A stretch of DNA of 27,241 nt. It comes from a virus. Location of the stretch: positions 1-27,241 of IMG/VR virus record IMGVR_UViG_3300046535_000568, one strand, 5' to 3'. The notes under the pieces were generated by a model. It was given only the letters and a program-made list of their open reading frames with translations. It ran no database searches and was not told where the DNA came from. Both the position numbers and the translations under genes were made by a program. Position 1 is the stretch's first letter; every line of letters starts with the position of its first letter. Positions 1 to 6,958 of this stretch are shown here, piece by piece.

Positions 1-25
1 GCCGGTCAGGATCAGGAAGGCGATT

Positions 26-1468
26 GTGCCGCCGCCGCTACCGGTGCAACCCGCTTCACCCGTGCAGGCTACTGCACCAGTGCAGCCTTCTGCACCCGTT
101 GTCACTGAAATTTCCGGCAACCGCCATGAGCGGCGCAGGCTGGAGCGGGCGCGGCGCAAGTACGACAAGTTCGTTACGCCTGCGGGCGCGCTGCCCGAGA
201 AAGAAGAGAAGCCAGCGCGCGAACCGAAGCCACGAACCAAGAAGGTCGAGGTGATCGGGCCTGACGATCCGTTCGATGATCCCAAGAGCAACGAAGTCCT
301 GATCGTTGACAGCCATCATGAGAACCGCACCGACCTGGTTGCCTATAAGGAAGCCGAAGTTCAGGGCGAGTTCAATTTCCGCGACACCATCCTCCAGCAG
401 CTGGAGCGCTACTTCGTCTATCTGGAGCGGATGAAGAAGCACGATGCCGACAGCTACGGCTTCTACAAGGAGGTCGGTGCGACGTTGCTGCCCTACATTG
501 CGACGGGGGCGTGGAACAGGAGATACATCGACGACAAGTGCGCGGCCAAGCACAACACGCCGCTGGCTCCTTGGTTTCACAAGGAGCGCCCCGCGTTCGG
601 ATGCTACGCCTACGGCACCGACCCGGAGACCGAACGCTACGAGCACACCGCCAAGGACAAAACCGGCAAAGACCTCTGGGTGCCCAAGTTCATGTATTTT
701 CTCAAGCTCAAGCACCCGCCGCCGGAAATTCAACTCATCAGCGGCGGCGACATCTACAAGATGACGGTGTGGTGGGATCGCACCGACAAGAAGAAAATGA
801 AGTACGGCAGGCCGCAGGAGTTCGGCATCTTCGTCTCAGCCGACGGCAAGGAAGTGATCGCGCTGCGCTGCTGCGATACCAAGTATGTGCCGATCCGCGC
901 CAAGACCAACGGCGCGGGCCACAAGCGAGGCAAGGTGTTCACCATTCCGAAGCGGGCGTGGCACATCCCCGGCGAACTGGAGGAGTGGGCGAAGGAGAAC
1001 GGCGACACCGTCCAGCACTACCTGACCGAAGTGTTCAAGGAGACGATCCACCGCAACGAGGTGTCGCAGTATTCGATGACGCGGATCACCGCGACCAACA
1101 GCGACGGCTTGGCGGCGGTGTTCTCGGTCAACATCCACCGCACCGCCTACTTCTTTCAGGACCGCGACATCCACCTCAACGAGGAGGGATCGCGCAAGCG
1201 CATCTTCCACTTCGTGCGACCGCATGTCCGCTCTGACGGCAGCGTGGTGAAGGCGCACTTCCGGGGCGAGAACGAGTTCGAGTGGGCGGGCTATCGCATC
1301 AGGATCACGATCCCCGGCAAGGACCACTTCCTGCTTGGCGAGTTCAACGTCGGCACCACCGACGAGTACTGGCGAGACCCCGACGACAAGGACGAATGGC
1401 TGCACCAGCCCGAACTCGGCAAGAAGCTGAAGGGCTGGATGGATCAGGGACTGGGGAAAACCGGATGA
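26..1468 (+). CDS. Large phage protein of unknown function
   Basis: An open frame of 480 residues. I chose the GTG at 26 because AGGAAGG lies at 14-20, five bases upstream. The frame stays open to the window edge, so an upstream start is possible. The N-terminus is Pro/Ala/Gln-rich (about residues 1-28), followed by a very basic segment (RHERRRLERARRKY) and a charged linker. From about residue 110 the protein looks globular, with many aromatic and charged residues. I do not recognise a family. The stop overlaps the ATG of a Rad52-like annealing protein by an ATGA, so the two are probably translationally coupled. A role in recombination or DNA metabolism is inferred from that neighbour only. 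Confidence 0.75.
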   Translation: MPPPLPVQPASPVQATAPVQPSAPVVTEISGNRHERRRLERARRKYDKFVTPAGALPEKEEKPAREPKPRTKKVEVIGPDDPFDDPKSNEVLIVDSHHENRTDLVAYKEAEVQGEFNFRDTILQQLERYFVYLERMKKHDADSYGFYKEVGATLLPYIATGAWNRRYIDDKCAAKHNTPLAPWFHKERPAFGCYAYGTDPETERYEHTAKDKTGKDLWVPKFMYFLKLKHPPPEIQLISGGDIYKMTVWWDRTDKKKMKYGRPQEFGIFVSADGKEVIALRCCDTKYVPIRAKTNGAGHKRGKVFTIPKRAWHIPGELEEWAKENGDTVQHYLTEVFKETIHRNEVSQYSMTRITATNSDGLAAVFSVNIHRTAYFFQDRDIHLNEEGSRKRIFHFVRPHVRSDGSVVKAHFRGENEFEWAGYRIRITIPGKDHFLLGEFNVGTTDEYWRDPDDKDEWLHQPELGKKLKGWMDQGLGKTG

Positions 1469-2115
1469 GCAAGACAGACCTTTGGGATCGTCTCGGCAAG
1501 ACCGATCCGGCCCACACCAAACCTTTCAAGCGGGCCGGTGGCTTCAGCGGCACCGCGATCAAGCCGATGTGGTCCTTCCGTCGCGTGACGGAAGAGTTCG
1601 GACCCTGCGGCGTAGGCTGGGGCGTCAACCAGCCATCGTTTCAGGTGGTGCATACGCCCGACGAGGTGTTGGTGTTCTGCACCGTCAGCATCTGGCACGG
1701 CGTGCATGAGAATGTTGTATTCGGCGTCGGCGGCGACAAGGTGCTGGGCAGGTTCAAGTCCGGTCCCCACACCGACGACGAGGCATTCAAGAAAGCCTAC
1801 ACCGACGCCATCACCAACGCGCTGAAGCTGATCGGCGTCGGGGCCGACGTTCACATGGGCATGTTCGATGACAGCAAGTACGTCAACGAACTCAAGGCGG
1901 AGTTTGAGGCCGAGGAAGAGATCGACACGCGGCAACGCTACATCGATGCATGCAATGCCAAGATCGATGCGTTCGATCCGGCCAAGGACGATCCGAAGCC
2001 GATGCTGATCTGGTGGGCCGATCAGCACAAGGCGCGCGACGACTTCCTCAACCCGGCGCAACGCATCGAAATGCGGGCACGCCTCACCGCCAAACTGCCA
2101 GCGAGGACAGCGTGA
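1465..2115 (+). CDS. Rad52-like single-strand annealing protein
   Basis: A 216-residue protein that I read as a phage single-strand annealing recombinase of the Rad52-like (Sak/Sak3/Erf-type) group. Such proteins bind ssDNA and pair complementary strands during phage recombination and replication. Visible features are FSGTAIKPMW (about residues 27-36), FGPCGVGWG (45-53), and a helix-rich stretch with DDEAFKKAYTDAITNALK followed by GADVHMGMFDD near residues 113-145. These match the layout I know from phage proteins annotated this way (a C/GPCGxGWG segment, then a DDDAxKKAxTDA segment). The rest of the C-terminus is charged. ATG at 1465 overlaps the upstream stop, with GGGG about 8 bases before it. 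The exact subfamily is unsure; the annealing role is inferred from family resemblance. Confidence 0.7.
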   Translation: MSKTDLWDRLGKTDPAHTKPFKRAGGFSGTAIKPMWSFRRVTEEFGPCGVGWGVNQPSFQVVHTPDEVLVFCTVSIWHGVHENVVFGVGGDKVLGRFKSGPHTDDEAFKKAYTDAITNALKLIGVGADVHMGMFDDSKYVNELKAEFEAEEEIDTRQRYIDACNAKIDAFDPAKDDPKPMLIWWADQHKARDDFLNPAQRIEMRARLTAKLPARTA

Positions 2116-2585
2116 CCGATCCCAAGGAAATTACCGGTGTGCTGTGGTTCTCCGATCATGAGCCGCGCGTATTCGGTCACTTGCAGATCGGGACAGCGCA
2201 TTACGAGATCGCGGGCATCCGGCGTTCTGACCGCAAGACCGATCTCACCGGGCGGAAGGTGCCGCGCAAGACCCCGATCCCGCAGACCCCGGTAGAGCCA
2301 TCGGTCGATCAGGAGACGAACGATCATGACAAGTGGCGCGCACTGGGGCCTGTCAAGCAGGCGGGCATCCGGTGCAAGGACCCGGTGTTCTGGGCGTGGC
2401 TGGCAGAGGACGGCCCCGGCCATAGTGGTCCCTACGATGAGGGAGAAGCGGCTGCTTTTGTCCGCACATATTGCAACGTGCTGACGCGCGGCGACCTTGG
2501 CAAGCCCGGCTTCTCCGATCAGCGCATCCTGTGGTTCAACCTCGATCAAAAGTTTCAGGCGTGGCGGGCAAAGGAGAATGCATGA
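2112..2585 (+). CDS. Conserved phage-type hypothetical, recombination operon
   Basis: A 157-residue protein starting at GTG 2112, where GTGA overlaps the stop of the annealing protein; the open frame further upstream is only a shadow of that gene. The N-terminal 45 residues (ITGVLWFSDHEPRVFG onwards) look like a small beta-rich domain. The C-terminal half contains KDPVFWAWLAE and a Cys/Tyr segment (VRTYCNVLTRGDLG), then a Trp-rich end. The pattern resembles phage proteins of unknown function found beside single-strand annealing genes. A DNA-binding role is possible but unproven. Its stop overlaps the methyltransferase ATG. Confidence 0.65.
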   Translation: MTDPKEITGVLWFSDHEPRVFGHLQIGTAHYEIAGIRRSDRKTDLTGRKVPRKTPIPQTPVEPSVDQETNDHDKWRALGPVKQAGIRCKDPVFWAWLAEDGPGHSGPYDEGEAAAFVRTYCNVLTRGDLGKPGFSDQRILWFNLDQKFQAWRAKENA

Positions 2586-3319
2586 ATGCGCTCGATCTCT
2601 TTTCGGGAATTGGTGGCATCAGTCTCGGCCTTGAGCGAGCCGGGCTGCGCACCGTCGCCTTCTGCGAACTCGATCCCTTCTGCCGCGCCGTCCTCAAAAA
2701 GCACTGGCCGGATATCCCCTGTCACGACGACATCCGCAGCCTTCACACAGATGGAATTGCCATTGATGTCATCTGTGGCGGCTTCCCCTGTCAGGACGTC
2801 AGTCTCGGCAACGCGGTGTGGGGCGAGCGCACCGGCACTGCCGGATTGCGTACGGGACTGTACCGGTATGTCATTGGAGCCATTCGCTTGGTACGACCGC
2901 GCTTCGCGGTCTTGGAGAACGTGGCAAACCTGCTTGATCGAGGGCTGGGCGACGTTCTCGGAGACTTGGCCGAGATCGGCTACGACGCGGAGTGGCATTG
3001 CGTTCGCGCCTGCGACAGCGGCGCTCCCCATGAGCGCGACCGCATCTGGATTATTGCCTACCCCGTCGGCTCGCGAACACAAAGACTGGTCGAGAGCGCG
3101 GATTTTGGCCGCGCTGGAGCGTGGCGATGGCGTGGCGAAAAAGATTTGCAAGCTATCGCCGACGCTCCGTTCCAGCGAGGAGATCGTTGGCCTCAACCCC
3201 TCCTTCGCGGAGTGGATGATGGGCTTCACGGAAGGCTGGACCGTCTTGGAGCCATCGGCAACGCCGTCGTCCCGGCGTTCGCGGAAGCGATCGGCAAAGC
3301 CATCATGAGGCGAGCATGA
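2582..3319 (+). CDS. dcm: C5 cytosine DNA methyltransferase
   Basis: A 245-residue cytosine-C5 methyltransferase, which transfers a methyl group from S-adenosylmethionine to C5 of cytosine. Motif I DLFSGIGG is at residues 5-12, motif IV GGFPCQDVS carries the catalytic Cys70, motif VI is ENV 112-114, a motif VIII-like GAPHERDR is at 147-154, and motif X GNAVVP is at 226-231. ATG 2582 follows AAGGAG (2571-2576) and overlaps the previous stop. Phages use such enzymes to evade restriction or mark their DNA. Oddity: only about 65 residues separate motifs VIII and IX/X, short for a target-recognition domain, and this stretch (about 3062-3250) has poor G/C-ending codon use in this frame, while the +1 frame has gene-like codon use. 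The core enzyme call is firm; the exact product is not. Confidence 0.88.
   Translation: MNALDLFSGIGGISLGLERAGLRTVAFCELDPFCRAVLKKHWPDIPCHDDIRSLHTDGIAIDVICGGFPCQDVSLGNAVWGERTGTAGLRTGLYRYVIGAIRLVRPRFAVLENVANLLDRGLGDVLGDLAEIGYDAEWHCVRACDSGAPHERDRIWIIAYPVGSRTQRLVESADFGRAGAWRWRGEKDLQAIADAPFQRGDRWPQPLLRGVDDGLHGRLDRLGAIGNAVVPAFAEAIGKAIMRRA
2586..3308 (+). other. Fully open +1 frame inside the methyltransferase gene
   Basis: The frame one base ahead of the methyltransferase is open for 240 codons, almost the whole gene. Its first half is Ser/Ala/Pro-rich and looks like a shadow. From about codon 95 it becomes protein-like: SWRTWQ, FSETWPRS, SGLLPTPSAREHKDWSRA, then GLNPSFAEWMMGF and EGWT. I associate motifs of this kind (xPTPxA, NPxFxEWxMGFPxGWT) with ORFs linked to phage C5 methyltransferases. 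By hand count of 63 codons from 3063, about 50 end in G/C in this frame against about 32 in the methyltransferase frame. It could be translated separately, be joined to the methyltransferase by frameshifting, or be a conserved shadow. Confidence 0.4.
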
Positions 3320-3519
3320 AAAAACGCTTCTCGATCTGGGGCCGCGAGTACGGGGCCAACCGGGACACCGAACTGGCGCAGGTGGACAACGATCCGCAGG
3401 CGATGGTCAAGGCCTTCAGCGGCAAGACGCTCAAGGTCAGGCACAGCATACTGGATGGCAAGTTCACGCGCGTGAACCGGTACGAGTATGTGAGGTTCGT
3501 GGACAATGCCCAAGGCTGA
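3316..3519 (+). CDS. Small basic hypothetical protein
   Basis: A 67-residue basic protein (MKKRFSIWGREYGANRD start). Its ATG overlaps the methyltransferase stop as ATGA, and its own end overlaps the next gene by 14 bases, so it sits in the coupled operon. No transmembrane segment, Cys motif or known fold is visible. It carries a GKTLKVRHSI segment and an aromatic C-terminus (RYEYVRFVDN). I do not recognise it. It could be a small DNA-binding or inhibitor protein, but that is a guess from size and charge. Confidence 0.6.
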   Translation: MKKRFSIWGREYGANRDTELAQVDNDPQAMVKAFSGKTLKVRHSILDGKFTRVNRYEYVRFVDNAQG

Positions 3520-3961
3520 AAAAGAAGAAGACCTTTTAGCCGAGGCCGAGATCGTTGCCGTCGTGCTGTCGAAATATCCCGACAGGTACGACGGCTACAT
3601 GAAGATCGACAGCCTTGGCTACCGGCTCGACGGCCTGCTGACCAAGAGGCACGACTACGGCTACGCGGTGCCGCAGATGTTCTACGAGTGCAAGAACCTG
3701 AAGCAGCGGTTCAGGCAGCATCCCGACTACTTCATCTCGCACAGCAAGGTCGCCGAGGGGATGCGGCTGACGCAGATGACACATCTGCGCAGCCTGATCT
3801 TGGCGCGCTTCGAAGGCGGCCTGATCGCGAGTTGCGACATGGCGAGGTTCAGGGGCCAGTGCCGCTTCGGTGCCAAGCAGATGTTCGTCCACGACGACGA
3901 GACGCTGGCGATCTTTCAGTGGGAAGATTTCGTGATCCTCCACGAACCAGGTATCGCATGA
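3506..3961 (+). CDS. Putative PD-(D/E)XK-type nuclease-like protein
   Basis: A 151-residue protein with a candidate PD-(D/E)XK signature. Asp42 is in YRLDGLL, followed 19 residues later by Glu61 and Lys63 in FYECKNLKQRF. The order (early acidic helix, LDG turn, strand with ExK) fits restriction-enzyme or resolvase-like folds that cut DNA using divalent metal. The C-terminal half has alternating hydrophobic strands (LRSLILARFEGG, FGAKQMFVHDD). It lies two genes after a DNA methyltransferase and directly before a replication-type gene, which suits DNA processing. The family call comes from motif spacing alone and could be coincidence. ATG 3506 overlaps the previous gene by 14 bases. Confidence 0.5.
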   Translation: MPKAEKEEDLLAEAEIVAVVLSKYPDRYDGYMKIDSLGYRLDGLLTKRHDYGYAVPQMFYECKNLKQRFRQHPDYFISHSKVAEGMRLTQMTHLRSLILARFEGGLIASCDMARFRGQCRFGAKQMFVHDDETLAIFQWEDFVILHEPGIA

Positions 3962-4320
3962 TGCAGCGACCGTGGATGCCGATGTACTGGGCCAACTACT
4001 TCGGCGACACGAAGCACCTCAATCGCGGGCAACACGGCGCGTACCTGCTCCTGATCGGACACTACTGGGTTCACGGCTCGCTGCCTGACGACGACCGGCA
4101 ACTGGCCGCGATCACCGGTTCGACGCCCGATGAGTGGCGGATCGACAAGCCGGTGTTGCAGGCATTCTTTTTCGACGGCTGGCACCACAAGCGGGTCGAG
4201 GCCGAGATGCGGCGCACGATGGAACGGATTGCCAAGGCGCGGGAACATGGCCAGCGGGGCGGCCTGATGAGCGCCTTCAATCGTTCAAAAGAAGGCTGGG
4301 AAAAACAACGTCGTAAGTAG
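3958..4320 (+). CDS. DUF1376/YdaU-like replication protein
   Basis: A 120-residue protein whose first 90 residues fit DUF1376 (YdaU-like), a domain found at the N-terminus of many phage replication-initiation proteins. Matching parts are WMPMYWANYFGDTKHL, then HGAYLLLIGHYW, then GSLPDDDRQLAAI. Family members usually carry a longer, low-complexity C-terminus; this one stops soon after a basic EKQRRK end, so it may be a short form. The start is the ATGATG at 3958/3961, overlapping the preceding stop. It closes the tightly packed part of the operon. The domain call is good; the biochemical role in phage replication is inferred from context. Confidence 0.75.
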   Translation: MMQRPWMPMYWANYFGDTKHLNRGQHGAYLLLIGHYWVHGSLPDDDRQLAAITGSTPDEWRIDKPVLQAFFFDGWHHKRVEAEMRRTMERIAKAREHGQRGGLMSAFNRSKEGWEKQRRK

Positions 4321-4479
4321 CATCGGCTACAGCGGGCGCTATAGCGGGCGGGTACCCCGCCGCCCTACTATAAACAATAACAGTTCTTTTCTACTTACTT
4401 CTTTCTTTGCTGAGCCGCGAAGCAAGAGGCTTGCCAATAGGCGATTGACGCGAGGTCTCGAACCCCTCAAGCATCGCAG
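4321..4479. other. Intergenic stretch with a small GC hairpin
   Basis: About 160 bases with no convincing gene. At 4347-4361 a perfect 6-bp hairpin GGCGGG-TAC-CCCGCC occurs, preceded by a short direct repeat of AGCGGGCG. It is followed by A/T-rich, pyrimidine-rich sequence (about 4366-4410) but no clean T-run, so a terminator call is weak. The AT-rich part could hold a promoter for the next gene, but no clear -35/-10 pair was found. Confidence 0.4.
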
Positions 4480-4992
4480 ATGGCATCCACATCCGACGAC
4501 GCACCCACCGTCGAGAGCCTGAAGCACCGGCTCAAGCATGCCGACGGCTGCTACACCCAAAGCGGCAGGTCGAAATCGGAGCGCCGCTTTGTGCTGGCCG
4601 ACGACGCGCTGGGGCGGGCGTGGATGCGGCAAAAGGTTTCCGACGAGGAATACAGCGCGCTGCGGCGCTACGCCTCTCACTGGCTCGCCGGCGGTCTTGC
4701 AGGCACCCTCCACACCATCGACCTCGACCGGGTGGCGGGCATGATCCAAGGCGAGGCCGGTTTCGAGCGCAGGCAGGATCACCGCGACGCCTATGTGAAT
4801 GCCAAGCGCGAGATCGGGTTCCGGCCCGCGCTGCTGGCCGATCAGGTGGCGTGCTTCGACGTGGCCTTGGTTGTGGTCGGCACCGGCCTGTTGGGGTATC
4901 GATCGCCGTGGCATGGCTACGAGAAGGCGGCGGAGTTGCTCGCCGACGCCGGTTACCGGCTGGCGCGGCACTGGAAGGAACGCGACCATTGA
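4480..4992 (+). CDS. Hypothetical phage protein
   Basis: A 170-residue protein starting at ATG 4480; no strong Shine-Dalgarno sequence is visible and other starts are possible. The N-terminal third is charged (KHRLKHADG, RSKSERRF). The rest is helical: RRYASHWLAGGLAG, then DVALVVVGTGLLGY, then YEKAAELLADAGYRLARHW. The final helix pattern, a small hydrophobic core helix followed by a helix ending in LARHW, is reminiscent of DUF6456-type alphaproteobacterial/phage proteins, but I cannot confirm it. Function unknown. The last bases overlap a candidate TTG start of the following zinc-ribbon gene. Confidence 0.65.
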   Translation: MASTSDDAPTVESLKHRLKHADGCYTQSGRSKSERRFVLADDALGRAWMRQKVSDEEYSALRRYASHWLAGGLAGTLHTIDLDRVAGMIQGEAGFERRQDHRDAYVNAKREIGFRPALLADQVACFDVALVVVGTGLLGYRSPWHGYEKAAELLADAGYRLARHWKERDH

Positions 4993-5189
4993 GAAACTTT
5001 GGCGACAAGCCCGAGAAGCGCGAAATGTACTGCCATGATTGCGAGATGTGGGTCTCGCCGTGGGTGCCTTTCGGGATTGATAATTATGCGGGCCATACCG
5101 GCTATGTCTGCACCCGGTGCAACGCAGGCCTTGGTGCCGATCGCGTGCTGATCGTGCCACGCCAGCCCGTTGTCAAAACCCGCAATTGA
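4989..5189 (+). CDS. Small zinc-ribbon protein
   Basis: A 66-residue protein with two CxxC knuckles (MYCHDCEMW and YVCTRCNAG) about 27 residues apart, the pattern of a small zinc ribbon. I prefer the TTG at 4989, which overlaps the preceding stop and has AAGGAA at 4975-4980 upstream. The alternative ATG at 5025 (54 residues, GAGAAG upstream) keeps both knuckles. The aromatic-rich stretch between the knuckles is typical of nucleic-acid or protein-binding ribbons. Function unknown. It is the last gene before the terminator. Confidence 0.6.
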   Translation: MRNFGDKPEKREMYCHDCEMWVSPWVPFGIDNYAGHTGYVCTRCNAGLGADRVLIVPRQPVVKTRN

Positions 5190-5280
5190 CATCGGGGGGT
5201 TTTGGACGCATTTTCTGGCAGGTTCCTGTGGTTCGCCCCGAGGAACTCAGTTGGACAAGCCCCCTTGCACCAACAAACGC

Positions 5281-5310
5281 AAAAGGCCCCGCGTGATGCC
5301 GGGGCCTTTT
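5281..5310. terminator. Hairpin terminator between convergent operons
   Basis: A 10-bp perfect stem, AAAAGGCCCC and GGGGCCTTTT, encloses a 10-base loop. T-rich sequence follows on the plus strand, and the A-run gives a U-tract on the minus strand. It sits between the end of the plus-strand operon (5189) and the end of the minus-strand operon (5335), so it can act in both directions. Confidence 0.85.
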
Positions 5311-5334
5311 GTATTTTGCGGACAGGATGGATGG

Positions 5335-5424
5335 TCAGCGTTTAAAATCCTCAACGATCATCGCAACGATGAACATGAGGAAACAGCAACCGCCGACAAT
5401 GACGAATACCTCGACAACGTTCAT
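5335..5424 (-). CDS. 29-residue membrane peptide
   Basis: A tiny ORF starting [12 protein letters not shown] and ending in EDFKR. Nearly the whole length between residue 3 and 24 is hydrophobic (VFVIVGGCCFLMFIVAMIV), one transmembrane helix with two adjacent Cys. Its ATG overlaps the stop of the upstream HTH gene (ATGA), so coupling is likely. It is the last gene of the minus-strand operon, just before the bidirectional terminator. Small single-helix peptides of this type can be holin-like, toxin-like or regulatory; which applies cannot be told from sequence. Confidence 0.55.
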   Translation of the reverse strand: MNVVEVFVIVGGCCFLMFIVAMIVEDFKR

Positions 5425-5615
5425 GATCGCAAATCCTCCGCATCGGTCTTGGTGTCGAGCATCAGGTTGACAAGCAGCGCGATCTCGACCGGGACGTCGC
5501 GGCGTCCGCTGATCCAATCGCGGATGGTGCGTTCGTTGCGCGCGATCAGGCGCGCGAAACCCTGCTGGGTGAGGCCAAGGCGGGTCAGCGCGGTGGAGAA
5601 CTGTTTCGGGGTCAT
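5421..5615 (-). CDS. XRE-type helix-turn-helix regulator
   Basis: A 64-residue protein that is essentially one helix-turn-helix DNA-binding domain. It has [15 protein letters not shown], then [27 protein letters not shown], with the recognition helix at about [10 protein letters not shown]. This is the Cro/C1 (XRE) layout. I chose the internal ATG at 5615 because it overlaps the recombinase stop (ATGA); the open frame upstream is the recombinase shadow. Being co-transcribed with a serine recombinase, it could regulate that operon. The palindromes near 7354-7390 are candidate targets, which is inference. Confidence 0.75.
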   Translation of the reverse strand: MTPKQFSTALTRLGLTQQGFARLIARNERTIRDWISGRRDVPVEIALLVNLMLDTKTDAEDLRS

Positions 5616-6265
5616 GCCGTCACCCGAAAATCGAGCCGGGTCATCAGGCGGCGTGCGGTGTCCCGCGACCACTTGCCGCCTGTCGATGTCTTGATGTCGC
5701 GCCGGTTCAGTTCGGCGGCGATCTCGGTGAACGACAGATCGAGCAGCGGCGTCACGATGGCCTTCAGGCTCTCGGCGAAGGCGCTGGAGCGATCCTTCAG
5801 CACGGTGTTGGGGCGAGGCGCACCCAGCCTGACGCCGCGCGCCTTGGCGGCCTGCAACGCCACCTTGGTGCGCTGTGAGATCATCCGACGCTCCTGCTCC
5901 GCCAGCGCGGCGTAGATGTGCAGCATGAACGGATCGGCGTTGCTGCCGAGTTCGGCGACGATGAACGGCACCCGCTGCGCCATCAGGCCAGCGATGAAGG
6001 CGACATCGCGCGACAGCCGATCAAGTTTGGCGACGATGACGGGACAGCCAAGTTCCTTGGCTGCGGCGAGTGCGGCCTTCAACTGAGGCCGCTTGTCGAG
6101 GGCATCCGATCCCTTGCCGGTTTCGACTTCGGTGAAGATCTGGCTGATCAGAAAACCTTCGGCGTCGGCGAAGCGCAGCAGGGCAGCGCCCTGTGCCTCG
6201 ATGCCGAGACCGGACTTGCCCTGCTGCTGCGTCGAGACGCGGATGTAGGCGATGATGGGTTTCAT
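5612..6265 (-). CDS. Serine site-specific recombinase (resolvase/invertase family)
   Basis: A 217-residue serine recombinase. YIRVSTQQQ carries the nucleophile Ser11 and Arg9; LDRLSRD (81-87) and [12 protein letters not shown] (122-133) are the other conserved active-site and E-helix parts. The C-terminus ([14 protein letters not shown], then [13 protein letters not shown]) is a helix-turn-helix DNA-binding region. These enzymes cut both strands at short sites via phosphoserine links to integrate, resolve or invert DNA. The size fits small resolvase/invertases, not the large serine integrases. No obvious att or inversion site was found nearby. Start: ATG 6265, overlapping the upstream gene's stop. 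Confidence 0.88.
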   Translation of the reverse strand: MKPIIAYIRVSTQQQGKSGLGIEAQGAALLRFADAEGFLISQIFTEVETGKGSDALDKRPQLKAALAAAKELGCPVIVAKLDRLSRDVAFIAGLMAQRVPFIVAELGSNADPFMLHIYAALAEQERRMISQRTKVALQAAKARGVRLGAPRPNTVLKDRSSAFAESLKAIVTPLLDLSFTEIAAELNRRDIKTSTGGKWSRDTARRLMTRLDFRVTA

Positions 6266-6432
6266 GACAGTACCTCGATCTTGTTGAGCAGGGCGCGCGA
6301 TGCCGCAATCCGCTTCTGGTTGGCCTTGCTCTCGCGGACCCCGTCGAGGTCGGTCACCGACCAATAGTCGATGGCTTCGGCGAGGGCGACCTTCAGCAGT
6401 TCGTGTTCAGTCTTGGTGAGCGGCAGGGTCAT
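6262..6432 (-). CDS. Small helical hypothetical protein
   Basis: A 56-residue ORF ([16 protein letters not shown] start, NKIEVLS end). Its ATG overlaps the upstream stop (TGATG) and its stop overlaps the recombinase ATG (ATGA), so it fits exactly into the coupled minus-strand operon. Sequence between would otherwise be an unexplained gap. It looks like two helices ([15 protein letters not shown] and [18 protein letters not shown]). No family recognised. Confidence 0.6.
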   Translation of the reverse strand: MTLPLTKTEHELLKVALAEAIDYWSVTDLDGVRESKANQKRIAASRALLNKIEVLS

Positions 6433-6662
6433 CATTGGTCGTCGTCCTGTTCTTCGTCTTCATCTTCGTCTTCGGGTTGCTGTTCCATTTCGAGGGCATG
6501 CTGGGCGGCCTCGCGTTCCCAGCGTTCCTGATCGCGCTTGAGTTGCTCTTGGCCTTCCGGCGTTTCCCTGAAGGCCCGCTCGCGCTCAGTGCGCTCGCGA
6601 TGGCGGCGAGTGAGGATGCTCTCCTCCTCGCCGAACAGATCATCGAGTGATTTGGGTTTCAT
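6432..6662 (-). CDS. Small acidic-tailed coiled-coil protein
   Basis: A 76-residue highly charged protein. Start ATG 6662 has GGGAG about 8 bases upstream. The first part (MKPKSLDDLFGEEES) is followed by a long helix of alternating Arg/Glu (RHRERTERERAFRE, RDQERWEREAAQHALEME) likely to form a coiled coil, and an Asp/Glu-only tail. Overlaps neighbours on both sides. Function unknown; acidic tails of this sort can mimic DNA or bind basic proteins, a guess only. Confidence 0.6.
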   Translation of the reverse strand: MKPKSLDDLFGEEESILTRRHRERTERERAFRETPEGQEQLKRDQERWEREAAQHALEMEQQPEDEDEDEEQDDDQ

Positions 6663-6958
6663 CGGGTTGCTCCCGCCGCCCACTTGCAGGCGCTCTTCTG
6701 GGCGTAGGTGCGGAACTTGGGGTCGGTGCCGATCGCGGTGGCGACGTAGGTCTTCCAGTTGGTGAAGAAGTCGCGCTCCTCGCCGTTCATGGTGGTGCCG
6801 TCCTGATGGGTGAGGCCGATGAAGTTCGCGTTCCTGCCATGCCGATCGAACGCGATCAGGTAATGGCCGGTGCTGTCCTTGATGACGGTGTAGGCGGTGG
6901 ATGCCCAGTAGACGGTCTTGCCAGCGTCCACGGCTTTCTTGATCTGCGCGAGGGTCAT
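6659..6958 (-). CDS. Conserved hypothetical protein
   Basis: A 99-residue protein beginning MTLAQIKKAVDAGKTVYWA, then a beta-rich part (YTVIKDSTGHYLIAF), FIGLTHQDGTTMNGEERDFF, and a basic C-terminus. The N-terminal AVDAGKTVYW / IGLTHxDG / MNGEExDFF pattern is one I have seen in many small alphaproteobacterial and phage proteins without assigned function. ATG 6958 overlaps the upstream gene's stop. It probably folds as a single small alpha/beta domain. Role unknown. Confidence 0.65.
   Translation of the reverse strand: MTLAQIKKAVDAGKTVYWASTAYTVIKDSTGHYLIAFDRHGRNANFIGLTHQDGTTMNGEERDFFTNWKTYVATAIGTDPKFRTYAQKSACKWAAGATR

Noticed and set aside
4347-4365. Hairpin after the DUF1376 gene as a terminator
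   Set aside because: The stem is good but short, and no T-run follows; kept only as an intergenic note.
4296-4479. Possible +1 continuation of the DUF1376 gene after an AAAAA run near its end
   Set aside because: The +1 frame stays open after the stop, but the product is Ser/Arg-rich without recognisable similarity; insufficient to claim a frameshift.
4339-5160. 273-residue minus-strand ORF
   Set aside because: Arg/Pro/His-rich shadow of the plus-strand genes at 4480-4992 and 4989-5189, which have better composition and context.
5170-5694. 174-residue plus-strand ORF across the terminator and into the minus operon
   Set aside because: Crosses a strong terminator and opposes three better-supported genes.
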